Source: Vanessa cardui (Eukaryota; Arthropoda; Insecta; Lepidoptera; Nymphalidae). From it: a DNA stretch of 64,000 bases. A program made the position numbers and the translations under genes. The notes beneath the pieces were generated by a model. The model saw only the letters and a list, made by a program, of their open reading frames with translations. It did not search any database and was not told where the DNA came from. Positions within the stretch are counted from its first letter, which is position 1; every line of letters begins with the position of its first letter. The stretch lies in the NCBI RefSeq assembly GCF_905220365.1, contig NC_061127.1, positions 372,001-436,000 of the forward strand, given 5' to 3'. Shown piece after piece: positions 12,490-24,700 of the stretch.

Positions 12490-12785
12490 TTAACTAAATA
12501 TAGCAGGTTCAGATCCTGACTACATAAAGGCAGTTTTAATAGTCATCATGCTATACTTTGGCTAACGTCTGAGGAAACGGTGCACTTTTTTCTTCAATGG
12601 AGAAGGAGACTCTAGCCCGGTGGTGGCTCACTTAAATTGTAACTGTACTTTGTTACTTAAGTCACTTAAGAATTGTGAGAAAACCTGCACATTTCGGGTG
12701 GCCGCCACACTTATTCCAATAATGAGCATTGGTACCTTAAAAGGATTTAGGCCTCCGACATTGGGACACTGCGGGCTGCTCCTAA
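12490..12785 (+). repeat. Degenerate SINE-like composite
   Basis: Contains scattered SINE-type phrases (GGTTCAGATCCTGAC, GAGAAGGAGACTCTAGCCC, GAGAAAACCTGCACA, GACATTGGGACACTGCGGGC) but not the exact family above; possibly a related older tRNA-derived family. Confidence 0.35.
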
Positions 12786-13069
12786 TTTTGTTTTAATTAA
12801 TAAAATGACTTCAAAAACATTGAGCAAGATGTTTTCTTTGTAATTTCTCTTTTCGGTAACAAGTTACATAAGTTAGGTGCCTGTAACTTCATTAGCATTA
12901 CAACAGAGCTTACAATGAGAGTAATTAGCAACAGGCCGGGCTACTTTCACACTAACAGCTCTGGTTTTTTTAAAACAAATGTTCTTAAAATGTATGATTG
13001 CTTTTTTGAAACACGTAGTCCTATTGTTTTATTTACTCTTTCTTTATTCAAATTAGACGTGTTACGCTA

Positions 13070-13360
13070 GATTGAGCCGAGATGGCCCAGTGGTTAGAAC
13101 AAGTGCATCTTAACCGATGATTGCGGGTTCAAAACCACTGAATATTCTTGTGCTTAATTTGTGTTTACAATTCAACTCATGCTCGGCGGTGAAGTAAAAC
13201 ATCGTGAGAAAATGCATGTGTCTAATTTCATAGAAATTATGCCACAAGTGTTTTCCACCAACCCGCATTGGAACAGCATGGTGAAATATGTTCCAAAACC
13301 TTCTCCTCAAAGGAAGAGGAGGACCTAGCAGTGGGAAATTTACAGTCTTTTATTGTTGTT
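13070..13360 (+). repeat. tRNA-derived SINE with target duplication
   Basis: Nearly full-length copy, flanked by the 8-base direct repeat TTACGCTA at 13062-13069 and 13361-13368. It contains many point changes, so it is older than the 52.2-kb copy. Confidence 0.88.
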
Positions 13361-13587
13361 TTACGCTATTATAGAAAATACAGATTAAAATAAAAGAATA
13401 CATCTGCCTTCAAGGAATCGTCGAAAAAGGGGTTTAGAAAGTTGAAAATGTTAATGGAATATCAGATTATTAATTACATTCCCGAAAGGTTTTTGGGAAC
13501 TTCATCCTTAAGGAGGAATCGCAGGGATTACTTTTTATGAATGTACACGAATTAAAAGGATACGGGCTTCTAGTTATGACATTTTTT

Positions 13588-13916
13588 TTATGGAATAGGT
13601 TGGCGGATGAGCATATAGGCCACCTGATGGTAAGTGGTCACCATCACCCATAGAAAATGACGCTGTAAGAAATATTAACTATTCCTTACATCGTCAATGC
13701 GCCCCCAACCTTGGGAACTAAGCTGCTATGTCCCTTGTGCCTATATTTACACTGACTCACTCACCATTTAAACTGGAACACAACAATACGCAGTATTGTT
13801 GTTTTGCGGTAGAATATCTGATGAGTGGGTGGTACCTACCCAAACGGACTTGCACAAAGTAAAATTTGTATGGATCATGACCCTACAACCAAGTAAAATT
13901 TGTATGGATCATGACC
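13588..13916 (+). repeat. Repeat family B, long copy with internal duplication
   Basis: Full-length-like. A 26-base stretch (AAGTAAAATTTGTATGGATC + ATGACC) occurs twice at the 3' end, 13857-13882 and 13891-13916, around a CCTACAACC piece of the element end. Confidence 0.82.
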
Positions 13917-14931
13917 AAACCTGCGACTAAGCTCTTCAAGCTTTATATCAAGCGATATTTAATAATTTTCACTCTGTTGACATAAATAGTAACTATAATA
14001 TTCTTATGTTTTTACAAAATAGTTCTGTTTACAGGACGTTTTCCTAACCTCCCGTAATGACAGTCGTCGTGAACGAATTCGCTCAGCAGGACAAAATCAT
14101 CATAACACATCATATAATAGATTGAAATAATACTTTATTTAATTCAAAACGTAGTGTGCCCAATTTGTAAATTTGCTTAATGATTCAATTCTGTATCTGA
14201 GTAATGTACCCACATCTCTGTATATGACTGGTGCTATGGGATACATCCTTAGACTTAGGTTTCTACGCTCATAACTAGATTCCGGGTGGTAGAAGATTAG
14301 AACAGGCGATACACATTTCAGAGGAAAAGCATTATCTAAGGCCAATACATATTAAGAGACGCGACACAAGTCAAAAACTAGGCTACTTTTATATTCAGAA
14401 CGAAATCATATTACTAAGAAACACTATTTACAACGAAATATATTTAAAATCAATTTTATTTCGCATATATTTAAATAAAACTATTTATCTAAATGTAATA
14501 CGAATTCACTGTGGATTTAATAGAATAATACTGTGTTACATTAAAGGCAGATAAAGAGATTAATTAAATACGTTTGAAAACATTAAAGTTATCTTAATTG
14601 AATTTGAAGCAACTGTAGTGATATTCTGTAACAATTAACTTCGTATCTCACCCGTGTAATGTCGACAACCGACTTACAGCGATATGTCATATCAATACGT
14701 GTATCCTATAACATTATATAATTATCGTAGTCAATGTCGCATATAACATTTTGACATTTCACGTTCCTGTTCTGAGGTGAATTTCGAGTTTCTTCTTACA
14801 GAACCTATTCTGTTTAGTGATAAAAACCTTATACTATTTCAAGAGGTAATACTCTAATACAATAAGTTTTACTCTATTAGAAATAAATATTAGGGAATCT
14901 TTCATTATTTTTAAGTAATGTTTTGAAGGAC

Positions 14932-15122
14932 GAGCAAATGCACCTGTTGCTAAGTGGTCACCACCGCACAATTATATTGGTGCTGTCAGTAATATTAATA
15001 ATTCCTTACATCTAACCTGGATCACTCATCCTTCAAAGCAGATTACTAAGTATTTCTGTTTGTCAGTAAAATGTATGATTATTGGGTGGTATCTAACAAA
15101 ATGAGTTTGCCCAAAGCCCATC
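14932..15122 (+). repeat. Repeat family B, diverged copy
   Basis: GGACGAGCAAATGCACCTGT, CTAAGTGGTCACCACCGCAC and TGGGTGGTATCTAACAAAAT follow family order. Confidence 0.65.
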
Positions 15123-15351
15123 GATCAATCCAATGTAATATGAAATATTTGTCAAATACAGTTCCTATTACTCTGGGGCGCGATAACAACAGGGTAAAAA
15201 CGAAACTATTAAGTCACACAAGGCGATATTAGTAACTTGAGCAAGCAAGTTAAAATTAATATTAAATGAAGTCAGCGGAAATCGGGCATTATAGTCCAAC
15301 AATCAATAACTAGATCAGCAACTTCCCTAAATGTCGTTCTGTAAAATGAGG

Positions 15352-15402
15352 GTTCAAAAGTGCTTGTAAAAGCCTACTTGAATAAAGTATATTTTAATTG
15401 GT
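15352..15402 (-). repeat. Repeat family C, fragment
   Basis: Reverse complement of the family start (AGTGCTTGTAAAAGCCTACT, TGAATAAAGT). Confidence 0.6.
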
Positions 15403-15813
15403 TTTGCGAAATGAAGAACTAAACAGTTTATCGTTATATATTTTCGCGCCAAATAATATTTATCTCGTTTAGGTGGCACTCTTACCGTTTACCTCAAATA
15501 TAATAATAGAGATATCAAGAAAATGTCTTTGGTAGCGTAACTTTTCCATTTATTTATTTTTTTCTATTGAAAATATAAATAAAAGCAAAAGTACTTAATA
15601 TTAAAATTTCAAGTTATTTTTGTATTTGCTCCTCTTTTGAGAGCACAAAATAAATATCAACTTTTCACGTATTGTTAAATTGCACACGATAATCTCAAAA
15701 GTTAAAAGTTTTTGGTTTTCATTTTTACAGACAAATTCGTCAAAAACTTTTCCAATTTATAACGATGAATGAAACTACATTGAAATGAAATTGTCTGATA
15801 AATGATCACTTAC

Positions 15814-16053
15814 CTTATCAGCTTCGGTCACACGCAGCAGAATCTTGGTCCTCGGGTTGTCCTTCCTATATTCCTTCAGCAGAGCGTCGAGTTTGTCTCC
15901 CCTGGCGTCGCCCGCGTACACGAGATGCGTGCACTCGGTAAAATCGGATGCGCGCGCGCCTTCGACGTAACATACGAGGCGGGCGGCACCGGCGCCCGCG
16001 CCTTCGACCGAATACACCGCGGCCGCAGCCACGCAAAGAAACCAAAACCACAT
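15814..16053 (-). CDS. First coding exon of a GH18 / chitinase-like secreted protein (partial)
   Basis: The exon starts at an ATG (complement of 16051-16053) and encodes exactly 80 codons, then a GTAAGT donor (complement of 15808-15813), phase 0. Residues 1-20 form a hydrophobic signal peptide (WFWFLCVAAAAVYSV). The next segment, RLVCYVEG followed by ECTHLVYA, is the first beta strand and the Cys-Thr-His-x-x-Tyr region of glycoside hydrolase 18 proteins (chitinases, chitinase-like proteins, imaginal disc growth factors). The ending NPRTKILLRVTEADK sits where GH18 proteins run into the KxLLSVGG strand. Here the usual SVGG is RVTE, which suggests a non-catalytic or divergent member. The catalytic DxxDxDxE segment would be in a later exon; searching the complement for DLDWE-type codons to the left found none, so the intron is very long or the gene is broken. 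Codons are GC-ending almost throughout, unlike the surrounding AT-rich DNA. Confidence 0.72.
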
Positions 16054-16270
16054 GATTAAAAAAAATCAATCTGTCATCTCCGTTCGTGTTCGAAAAAGCG
16101 CGTTGGTCGGATGATCACCGCAGTACGAGTGGCGAAGCCGGCGAGACCGGCCGCAAACATAGGCGCCCCCGCCCTGACGGTGGTGGTCGCCACAAGGCCG
16201 CGCGCTCTCCGTGCCTCGAACCAGAGCTTGGGGCACTGTCGAGAATGCTTTTACGTGTCACTCTAGTTAC
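16054..16270 (-). promoter_or_regulatory. CpG-rich leader / promoter region of the GH18-like gene
   Basis: Directly upstream of the GH18-like start codon lies about 200 bases of CpG-rich DNA in an AT-rich setting. On the minus strand it contains a short upstream ATG frame (starting near 16163, FAAGLAGFATRTAVIIRPTR, then a stop just before the main ATG). It could be 5' UTR with an upstream ORF or simply promoter DNA. The frames on the plus strand here look like shadows of GC-rich sequence. Confidence 0.35.
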
Positions 16271-16343
16271 GTTCGTGATATGTCGTAACATGCATGCCGA
16301 ATATTCTTTTTTAAACGATATTAATTTTTTAAATTTTTCCTAA

Positions 16344-17421
16344 TAAAGATAAAATTTTAACTTAAAACGAACTTAAAGCTATAAGTATTCATTTTAAAAA
16401 TATTGAGTATCTGTTATTAATCTCCAGCAAGTACTATAATACAAATTAAAAAGATGCTATCTTATTAACTTATATTGTATTATAATATACATATATTCAA
16501 ATCATCAAAAGCACGAAAATGTACAAAGCTAATATTAAAAAATAAATTTAATATTTATAAATAATTTACTGTAATGCGAATTTTTATATAATTAGAACGA
16601 TGTAATACTAATGATCAGAAATATCTTTAAATAAATATTAACGGTTAAATCACGCTTGGAAGCATAGCGTGGCTCATATACCCGGATGAACATTGACCAG
16701 TTCATCGGTTCAACGCACAGACAGAAATATAAACAATACAGGTTGCATTATGTCTCACTTATTGTACTGTACTGACAGTCTACGAGAAATTATTTTTATA
16801 TGGCAATTTTTCGTTAGGTTTTAAATTATTATTTAAATATAATTTAAATAATTTAAAAAAATATTTGAACCATAAAGATCAGTCTGACAGAAACCAAGTT
16901 TTGGAATGCGTAAATTCAAAATTGGAATCCTATATTTAGCCTTCTTGAAACCAGATTTTTTTACGTAGCCGACTGCATTATACAAGCTCCTCGGTATACC
17001 ACCTTCTCATCACATATACAACCGAAAGATAGCAATAAATACATATATACCAAAACACAACACCCAGAGTGTTGTGGGTGGGCTAGAGTTAATACAGCTC
17101 AATACGAATCATATCTGATATATTAGTTCTTAAGGCTGTTGCGCATAAGGGATGTTTAATATTTAAGTACCAATGCCAATGAGTGTTGACCACATACCAT
17201 CAGGTGGTCCATAATACCTCATAGCAATTTAAATAAATAATATACGATTCTAAAATTACATTCCGTCAATAGTCTCAATATTTACCAATTAATAAATATA
17301 AAACTAATGTCGAAATAGACTACAGAGACTATGAAAGGTATTCTGTTTGTGCAGAAGACATTTATTTTTCCCTTATTAGTCATTAAACATAAAATACTTA
17401 TGTTATAACATCGTTTCTTCT
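16344..17421. other. AT-rich DNA with a family B scrap
   Basis: Only a short reverse family B piece (CATACCATCAGGTGGTCCAT, near 17190) is visible. Confidence 0.45.
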
Positions 17422-17880
17422 TTAAAAAAACGAGCCACCCCTCTTATGCATTTGGTACCCCAGCATCGAGCGAGTGGCGATTGCGGGGAAACCTAAGCTA
17501 TGAATTATAATTTGATATAATTTCGTGGAAATATGAGCGTATGTAGCATAAGTAAGTACACAATTGTGTAAAAAGGTCACGCTGAAGATCCTCCCGACTG
17601 CGGAATCTTTAACACAATTCTGTAGGGTCAGGTCTCGTATGAACTCACGGACTACTTTTACATGGTCCACGCGGCTCACGCATCCAACGTATGCTGGACG
17701 ATGTCCCGATCCAACCTAACGATGGCACATCGTCGTCACTTCGCTTCTGTCCCCCTATCCCTACCGGCCCCATTATCTGTGTACCTCGGAAGGTCAACAG
17801 GATCTCGTTCGAGCGTGTACGAATCCTCGCAGAGGTACTCGCGTCCCAGCACCATAATTAGCAGGAACAACAAGTAATTG
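17422..17880 (-). other. Unexplained GC-richer patch with minus-strand reading frames
   Basis: A patch clearly less AT-rich than its surroundings. On the minus strand one open stretch reads NYLLFLLIMVLGREYLCEDS and goes on through YTLERDPVDLPRYTDNGAG to a stop (within about 17740-17880), resembling a hydrophobic segment followed by a charged tail. A second minus-strand frame starts at 17679 and runs 85 codons. No family is recognised and no convincing splice sites were fixed. It may be an exon, a decayed gene or a transposon piece. Confidence 0.25.
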
Positions 17881-18138
17881 ATTTAACTAATTATGATACT
17901 AAAGCTACCAATTTTACCACTATATAACGCGAACAGGCTTTTATAACTTTATTATATAATAAGCACAACATATGATTTGTAATTACTATGGATATGTTAC
18001 CTTATTCTCATTCTGAATATAACAATTAACAAGCTTTATCCTTCAAGGAGTATAATTTAAATAAATGTTGCCTAGAGTCAATATTATGTCAAGTAGTGTT
18101 ACAGTTTTAGTACACACTGTTTATTAACAATTATATAT

Positions 18139-18242
18139 TAAAGGTATTAATTTCGGGATATTTACCATGTTTTTTATTTTTGTTCGGTGGAGTTCGATAT
18201 TTCGACAAAAACATGGTAAATATCCCGAAATTAATACCTTTA
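18139..18242. mobile_element. Palindromic element with 36-base arms and TTTCGA core
   Basis: Perfect 36-base inverted repeats lie at 18139-18174 and 18207-18242 with a 32-base centre containing GAGTTCGATATTTCGACAAA. The layout (long arms around a TTTCGA-type core) parallels the 3.3-kb and 34.7-kb elements, though the arm sequence is different. Confidence 0.6.
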
Positions 18243-20152
18243 GTATTAAAAATAAACATGTTAATTTTAAAAAAAATTATATATTCTTTCACATATTTCG
18301 TTAGACTAGTGCTAGCATGGATCCCATGCTCGGATCCCGAAACGAATCAATAACTTTTATTGGGTCTTTCTGTGTCGGACAAATTCAAAATGTTTTCATG
18401 GAAATATAAATTAATCATAAATTCAACACACATGCAGGTGAGCCCATAGATTCTTCATATTTTCTTTTTTCCGAGATTTTGTTTTCTATATCAACTCTAT
18501 TATTGAAATTAAATCGTACTTTTTTATTAATTTTATGTAGGGAAATTACGTAACAAAACTAATATAAGGCGGAAGTATAAGAAGTTTTTTCAATGTAATG
18601 AAATATTAAATCACTATGTGATATCGTAAGCACCCAAAAAGAAGTCTTTTTGAGTAAGATTTACTGATTGATTAAATTTATTGCTATTCAATTACAAGTA
18701 AAAATATGTTACTTATTATTACGTTTTATTTGATATTAAATTCAATGCCTACAGCTGTGTTACCAGGGTTACACAAAAGAAATAGCAAGGCACTTGAAAA
18801 ATTGTTTGGAAAGGGCAGATGGTAAAACAATAGTTTCGTTTAAAAATAATTAAACAATTTAAAGATAGGTCATTACCTATCTTAAGCAGGTATGTTTAAA
18901 TTAACACAGTGAGTTAAAAAAATGTTGGTATCGTTATGTTTGCGTTTTGCAAGAGAAAACCGATTAACTGGTTTTAAAATCGGTTGTAGATTTTTCTAAA
19001 TAAACTGCACTGTGCTTTCAGGGAAATCGTTTCGTTTTGGAGAGGTACGTTGATATACGTTGCAGATTATTTTTCACCACAGATTTTCTCACGATGAATT
19101 ATAAATACACATTAAATATATGAATTCAGTAGCGCTTGCGCAAAGTTCATCTCACTCATTATCGGTTTAGATCTTCAAGCCATCATAGCTCATGAATAAT
19201 GAACATTTTAACTCAAATTCATAATAAACTGCTTACCAAATGTCTCATTGTCCCTGTATCTCGTACAGCACGTAAGCCTGTTGATGCAGCTCCTAAAGTA
19301 TATCCAATAAAAAAAATATCCGTAATATAAGGCTTAATTAGTGGTTATATAATTAAGATCATAGGTGCTTATTAGTTTCGATTGGTGGTTGGAATGAAGC
19401 CGTCGGAAGTTGAGTGAATTTTAAAAATACGTACACTATATATGCTGTAACTTTACCCTTACACGATACAAACACGATTACATCACAAAAACTGTTCCGG
19501 TTGTATTCTGATCCCGTCTAATTCTTGATTGTCCCTGACATTAACTTGACAGGTGAACAATGGTGTCAAGTTCCAATATTGTTGTTCGTTGGAAATCGAA
19601 GGACTGGGTGTTAGGCCTAACGTATTGAATTATTATATCTTTAAATACTAATAGGAACACTTGGGGCTTTGCTGTTAAAGTTTTGATTGGTTAAAAAGAT
19701 TAACTAAATTTTATGAATTCCATCTTTCTTTTTACATGTTTAATATTAAAAATCATAAATCATAGGTATGCTCTTATGTACTCCCAGGTAAAGCTTCACG
19801 CTTTTGGTGGACGAGACAGGGTTATTAGTAGTTCGTTTGAAACGACCGTGTGTAAATTGGTTGTTTACCAAGCACACTCAAATGGAGTAAAGTAAATAAT
19901 CAATAGTTTTTGTGTTGTCATGATAAAAATTACAGCGACATAATTTGTATCTGTACATTTAATCGTTTGCCATGGATTATTTTCCTTATCGTGTGTGTGT
20001 GTTTTCCTGTACACTGGAATATAGAACGTTTTACTAAGAATCTATACAACCATATCAATTTGTAATTATATGTGTCTGTTTACTTTTTAATTTCAAAAAA
20101 CTGTTACCTACAAAAGTCTTGTATAATCAATTCTTTCAATACGTACACAACA
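18243..20152. other. Intergenic DNA, nothing recognised
   Basis: No gene or repeat copy could be supported. Short frames near 19713-19895 lack motifs. Confidence 0.45.
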
Positions 20153-20449
20153 TACAACAACAACAGCCTGAAAACTTCCCACTGCTGGGCTAAACCTACC
20201 CTTCTTTTGAGGAGAATGCTTGGAACAAATAATACCACACTGTTCTGATACGTGTTGATAGAATACACATGTGGCAGAAATTCTATAAAATTAGACATAT
20301 GCGGTTTCCTCACGATATTTTTCTTTACCGCTGAGTACGAGATGAATTATAAACACAAATTAAGCACTCGAATATTCAGCGGTGCTTACCTGGGTTTGAA
20401 CCCGCAATCATCGGTTAAGACGTTCTAACCACTGGGCCATCTTGGCTCA
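20153..20449 (-). repeat. tRNA-derived SINE, full length
   Basis: Minus-strand copy: the GTT tail lies at the left end and the head (GGTTTGAACCCGCAATCATC, then ACTGGGCCATCTTGGCTC on the plus strand) at the right end. Confidence 0.88.
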
Positions 20450-21202
20450 TATTTTCGCCCATTTAAAAATCCTAGGTGTGTTCTAGGTGTGTGAGCACTC
20501 GACGTAAACCACTATCAGAAAATAATTTCGTATAATACGTATGGCGTTATCTTCACCATGGCGTTATTATCAGTAGAATGTTTCAGTTTTTTTATGATTA
20601 ATATTTTATCAAAATTGTATTTACCGTATTATTAGATTACTTTAAAAACTTTTACATTGATTATAGTTTAATATTTACTTTATTTATGTTTATATATAAT
20701 AATACAGCAGGCAAGAAATCACTAATGTGAAAAGACATGTTTTAGAAGCACTTTAATCTAGTTACTACAATGGATCATTGTTGAAGCCTAGATAACGATA
20801 GCCTAGTGCTTAAAACACGTGGTGCGTATATCCATAAATCCGAAATGACGACATATCCACTAATTAACTCTGACTTTACGTGGAAATGAAAAATGGAGAA
20901 AAATCTAATTTGTGTCAGATTTTTTGTTGCCAAATCTGCGAATATATCCGCATAGGAATCTAAGAACTATAACCTAATTTGATGATAAGGTCTTTGCTTG
21001 CAAAAATATCCGTTATATATTGTTAAATGTTGTTATTGTTATATATTGTTTTCATTAGTTAGGTAGGAATAAATCTTGTAATATATCATATCGACATATT
21101 ATGTTTATCAAAATTATTTAATTCTTTGAATTACTGATACTAGATGTATCTCTGTTCAATTTATTAAATAATAATCAGGGGCCTACACTCCTTTTTTTAT
21201 GA

Positions 21203-21480
21203 AATGGGTTGGCGGACGAACATATGGGCCACCTGATGGTAAGTGGTCACCATCACCCATAGACAATGACACTGTAAGAAATATTAACTATTCCTTAAAT
21301 CGTCAATGCGCCACCAACCTTGGGAACTAAGATGCCATATCCCTTGTGCCTGTAGTTACACTGGCTTAACCACCCTTCAAACCAGAACACAACAATACTG
21401 CGTACTGTTGTTTAACGGTAGAATATCTGTTGAGTGGGTGGTACCCACCCAGGCGGGTTTGCACAAAGCCCTAGCACCTT
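21203..21480 (+). repeat. Repeat family B, long copy upstream of the FABP-like gene
   Basis: Nearly complete copy ending about 290 bases before the FABP-like start codon. Confidence 0.82.
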
Positions 21481-21589
21481 AAATCAGGCCCTATTAATAA
21501 CTATAATAACGATTTAAAAATATAATTTATCATACGTAAAATGTTGAAGTTTATATCGTGTCTACCAAAAAATAATATTGTAGTGCCGT

Positions 21590-21769
21590 ATAATGTGATA
21601 CACAAACAAACGGATACACATGTCCTCAGTGTATATATCTAGTATGACACAGCAATATGATAAATGTTATCAAACGCAACGACGAACTAAAAGCCAGATA
21701 GAATTAAGGTGCTCTCGCGGTTGTTGCTCTGTTGTTTTAGGTTAGATAAATATTGTTCGCGCAACGACA
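21590..21769 (+). promoter_or_regulatory. Putative promoter and 5' leader of the FABP-like gene
   Basis: This is the stretch between the upstream interspersed repeat (ending near 21478) and the start codon of the FABP-like gene. A TATATATCT stretch near 21633 could be a TATA element, and a moderately GC-rich leader follows. No transcription start can be fixed by eye, so this is positional inference only. Confidence 0.3.
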
Positions 21770-24700
21770 ATGTTGTTCTCCGGTAAAAAGTTTCGAAGAG
21801 TGAGATGTGAGAACCTCGATGAAATGTTGTCAGCAACTCGTGAGTGATCGCTTATTATTGTTGTGAGTGTTACTTTATTGAGCTAATCTTCTGTTACGAA
21901 TCGTCACGATTACTCTGAACGATGTATATGTGTGTGTCCCGTGTGCGATATTAGTTTTGAATTTTGTCAGTTTTATCAATGTGCGAATAAATTATTTGAA
22001 GTGATATCGATAAAGTAATCTATGCTCGTCAACTTTATTAGGATCACGAAAGAATAATATCTTCGAACCGAATAATATCCATCTATGCAGGAAATATAAT
22101 GATGCACAAATTTGTGGACAAACCTAAGTTAGTGCTGTGTTCCCTCACTCCAAGAGTCCGATGATAATGAAGGGAGGTCTGCTGCAAGTCTAGCAGAAAC
22201 AAACGAATATGAGCATTCAAACCCAAAATTATACAAATCCTTAAAAGTCAGCCACTAGGCCAACGAATTAGTTGATATATGACGAGGGAAGAAAATTCTA
22301 AGTTTTGGTGTCTACGTGATTATGATCGGAATTTAAAACGGAGAGAAGTTTTGTGCAAACTTGTGTGCATCACTCATTTGTTCTTTTACCAAACATAAAT
22401 TCTTTGTGTTGAATCGCGAGTGAGCCGGCCTCACGAGATTGTTTACAATGTCCCTCCTAGAGACTGGATAAAATTATCGTCTGTATTCTAAAAAAACTAA
22501 AAATATACTCCATATATATAGATGATCTAATGTGTGATGTGTGTTGTGAATACACGAGTGCCAGTTTTTCTTCCGAAAATTTCAAGTTTTCTCACAAAGT
22601 TTTCATCATTCACGTAGAAATCAATGATACTCGGCCACCGTTATCATAGTTTTTAGGAAAACATTGTAGATTCTATGATTGGCGATTTCTTCTGTATTGG
22701 AAATTTTGTGTTTTGGCAACTGGTTGTACATACAGTATTTGCTTTATCGTGGACTTATTATCAGATTAATTGACAAAAGTAAAAGCATTTTCTGTTCTAC
22801 ACATTGAGATCGATGTCTATGATATCGCAATAAATAGACATAAGATAGAGAAACGTTACATGCAAGTTTCCTTACGATTTTTAACCCACAACACAAATTC
22901 GGTACATTTGGTTCTTGATAAGATTTCAAACAGCTATTTTCGATTAATTCACGTCATCTAGCTTCTGTGCTGTCTTACCTCTTAATATTCAATATATTTT
23001 GACGTAAAATCATTTAGCTAACTTCAGCATTATTTTCCCAGAGGCAAACGAGGACATCGTCCGTGTACTAAAATCAAAGGCCCCAATTGTGATGTTTACT
23101 ATTAAAGACGAAAAAACAATACGTATGGACTTGGATATCGAAGGCAAACACATGACACACAGTTTTAATTTTGGAGAAGAACATGAAATGGAGAGAAAAG
23201 ATGGAGAAAAGGTAAGGCTGATAATAATGATGATAATAGTGATGTTCTTCTGATCGATCAGCCACGACGGCGACTCCGATAGTCTAGCCAACTGCAGAAC
23301 ATATCCTATTAAACTTCTTGGGGATATGGCTTTGCCGAATTCGTCCTTAAAGATATAACCCACTCATTATATATGCTATTGGAAATAGTGATATTAATTC
23401 GTCCCGATTTGAAGTGTGAGTGACATACTAATTTCTAGGACAAGGGACATAACATCTTAGCTCCCAAATGATAAGAAATATTTTATCACAGTGCCATATA
23501 TATGCTGATGTCAACTTACAATCAGATTTGTCAGTCCGCCTAGTGACTAGAAATAAAAATATATCTTTGTGCACACTTAAGCAATCTCTCTATTCCTTCA
23601 GTCTTATAATACTATGAAGATCCAAAACGAAGTGAAAAGGGCAGGTATGGCTTTCCTATAAACAGGCACTCCTATTTAAACTCCCAGACTCCAAACTGCT
23701 ACTGGGATATAATTATAGCAAAACCTAATCAAAAATCAAAATCAAACTAAACTTTATTCAAGTGGGTCATTTAACAATTAAGTGAAGCTACCACCGGTTC
23801 GGAAAGTAGATTCTACCGAGAAGAACCGGCAAGAAACTCAGTATTTACTCTTTTTCAACATTTAAAAAAATACAGTCATGTTAGTTAATACAATTATTTA
23901 AATTAATATATATATCCTGCCTGGAAGTCAACAGGTATTAATTCCACGCCTTTTTATCATCTACAAAATCTTGTATCGAATAAAACACCTTTTTTACCAA
24001 TGTATTTTTTATTAACGATTTGAATTTACGACACGGCAAAGTTAAAAATGTCTGAGCAATTTTAGTATAGAAACTAAGATTAATAGTAATATTAGCCCGA
24101 CCCGGTCTTATGTTACTAAAAACCTCGTAGTTCTACTACTAGCAATGACTAGACCGTCAAGTTATGATTTGGTTCCCAACCGGACCCTTATTATAGGGTC
24201 TTAGTACCAGTGTGGAAATTGAACGAAAATAGACGACAGGATGGCGCCTTTTCTGATGGAAATAAATAAAGCTGAAGAAACAAATATAATACGAAATACT
24301 TGCAACGCCAGAACCGTCTCCGTGTCAGGTCGATTTTTCTTGTAATAAAATTCTTCAAATAAATAATGATAATCGAAAACCGCCTTGATAAATAATGCGT
24401 ATTACTCGATAGGATTATATAGATAGTAAAAAAGCGTGGAGTTAGCATTACTTGATGCTCATACAGAATCAATAATAATATTATTACGAGAAAAAAACCT
24501 GTGTGATTAATAATCCGCATAGAGTAACTACAGAGTCTCTCTCGCATATCTAGTTTAGAAAATTATTTAAATTAAATAAATTAATTTAATTTTTCATTTG
24601 CATTAACTAATCTAAATCAAAATATTAACAGTCTCAGTATCTCGGCTATTTCTACTAAATAAATTTAGATAAGCTTTTTTTTTAAATAAATAACAGTGTT

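Noticed and set aside
14139..14345. 68-codon minus-strand ORF (YERRNLSLRMYPIAPVIYRD...)
   Set aside because: Protein-like composition but no family, splice sites or repeat match recognised; possibly a transposon scrap.
22093..22170. Possible alternative first exon of the FABP-like gene (MHKFVDKPKLV)
   Set aside because: Reads into a stop without the ENxDE signature; the exon at 21770-21839 fits the family and has a strong GTGAGT donor in the right phase.
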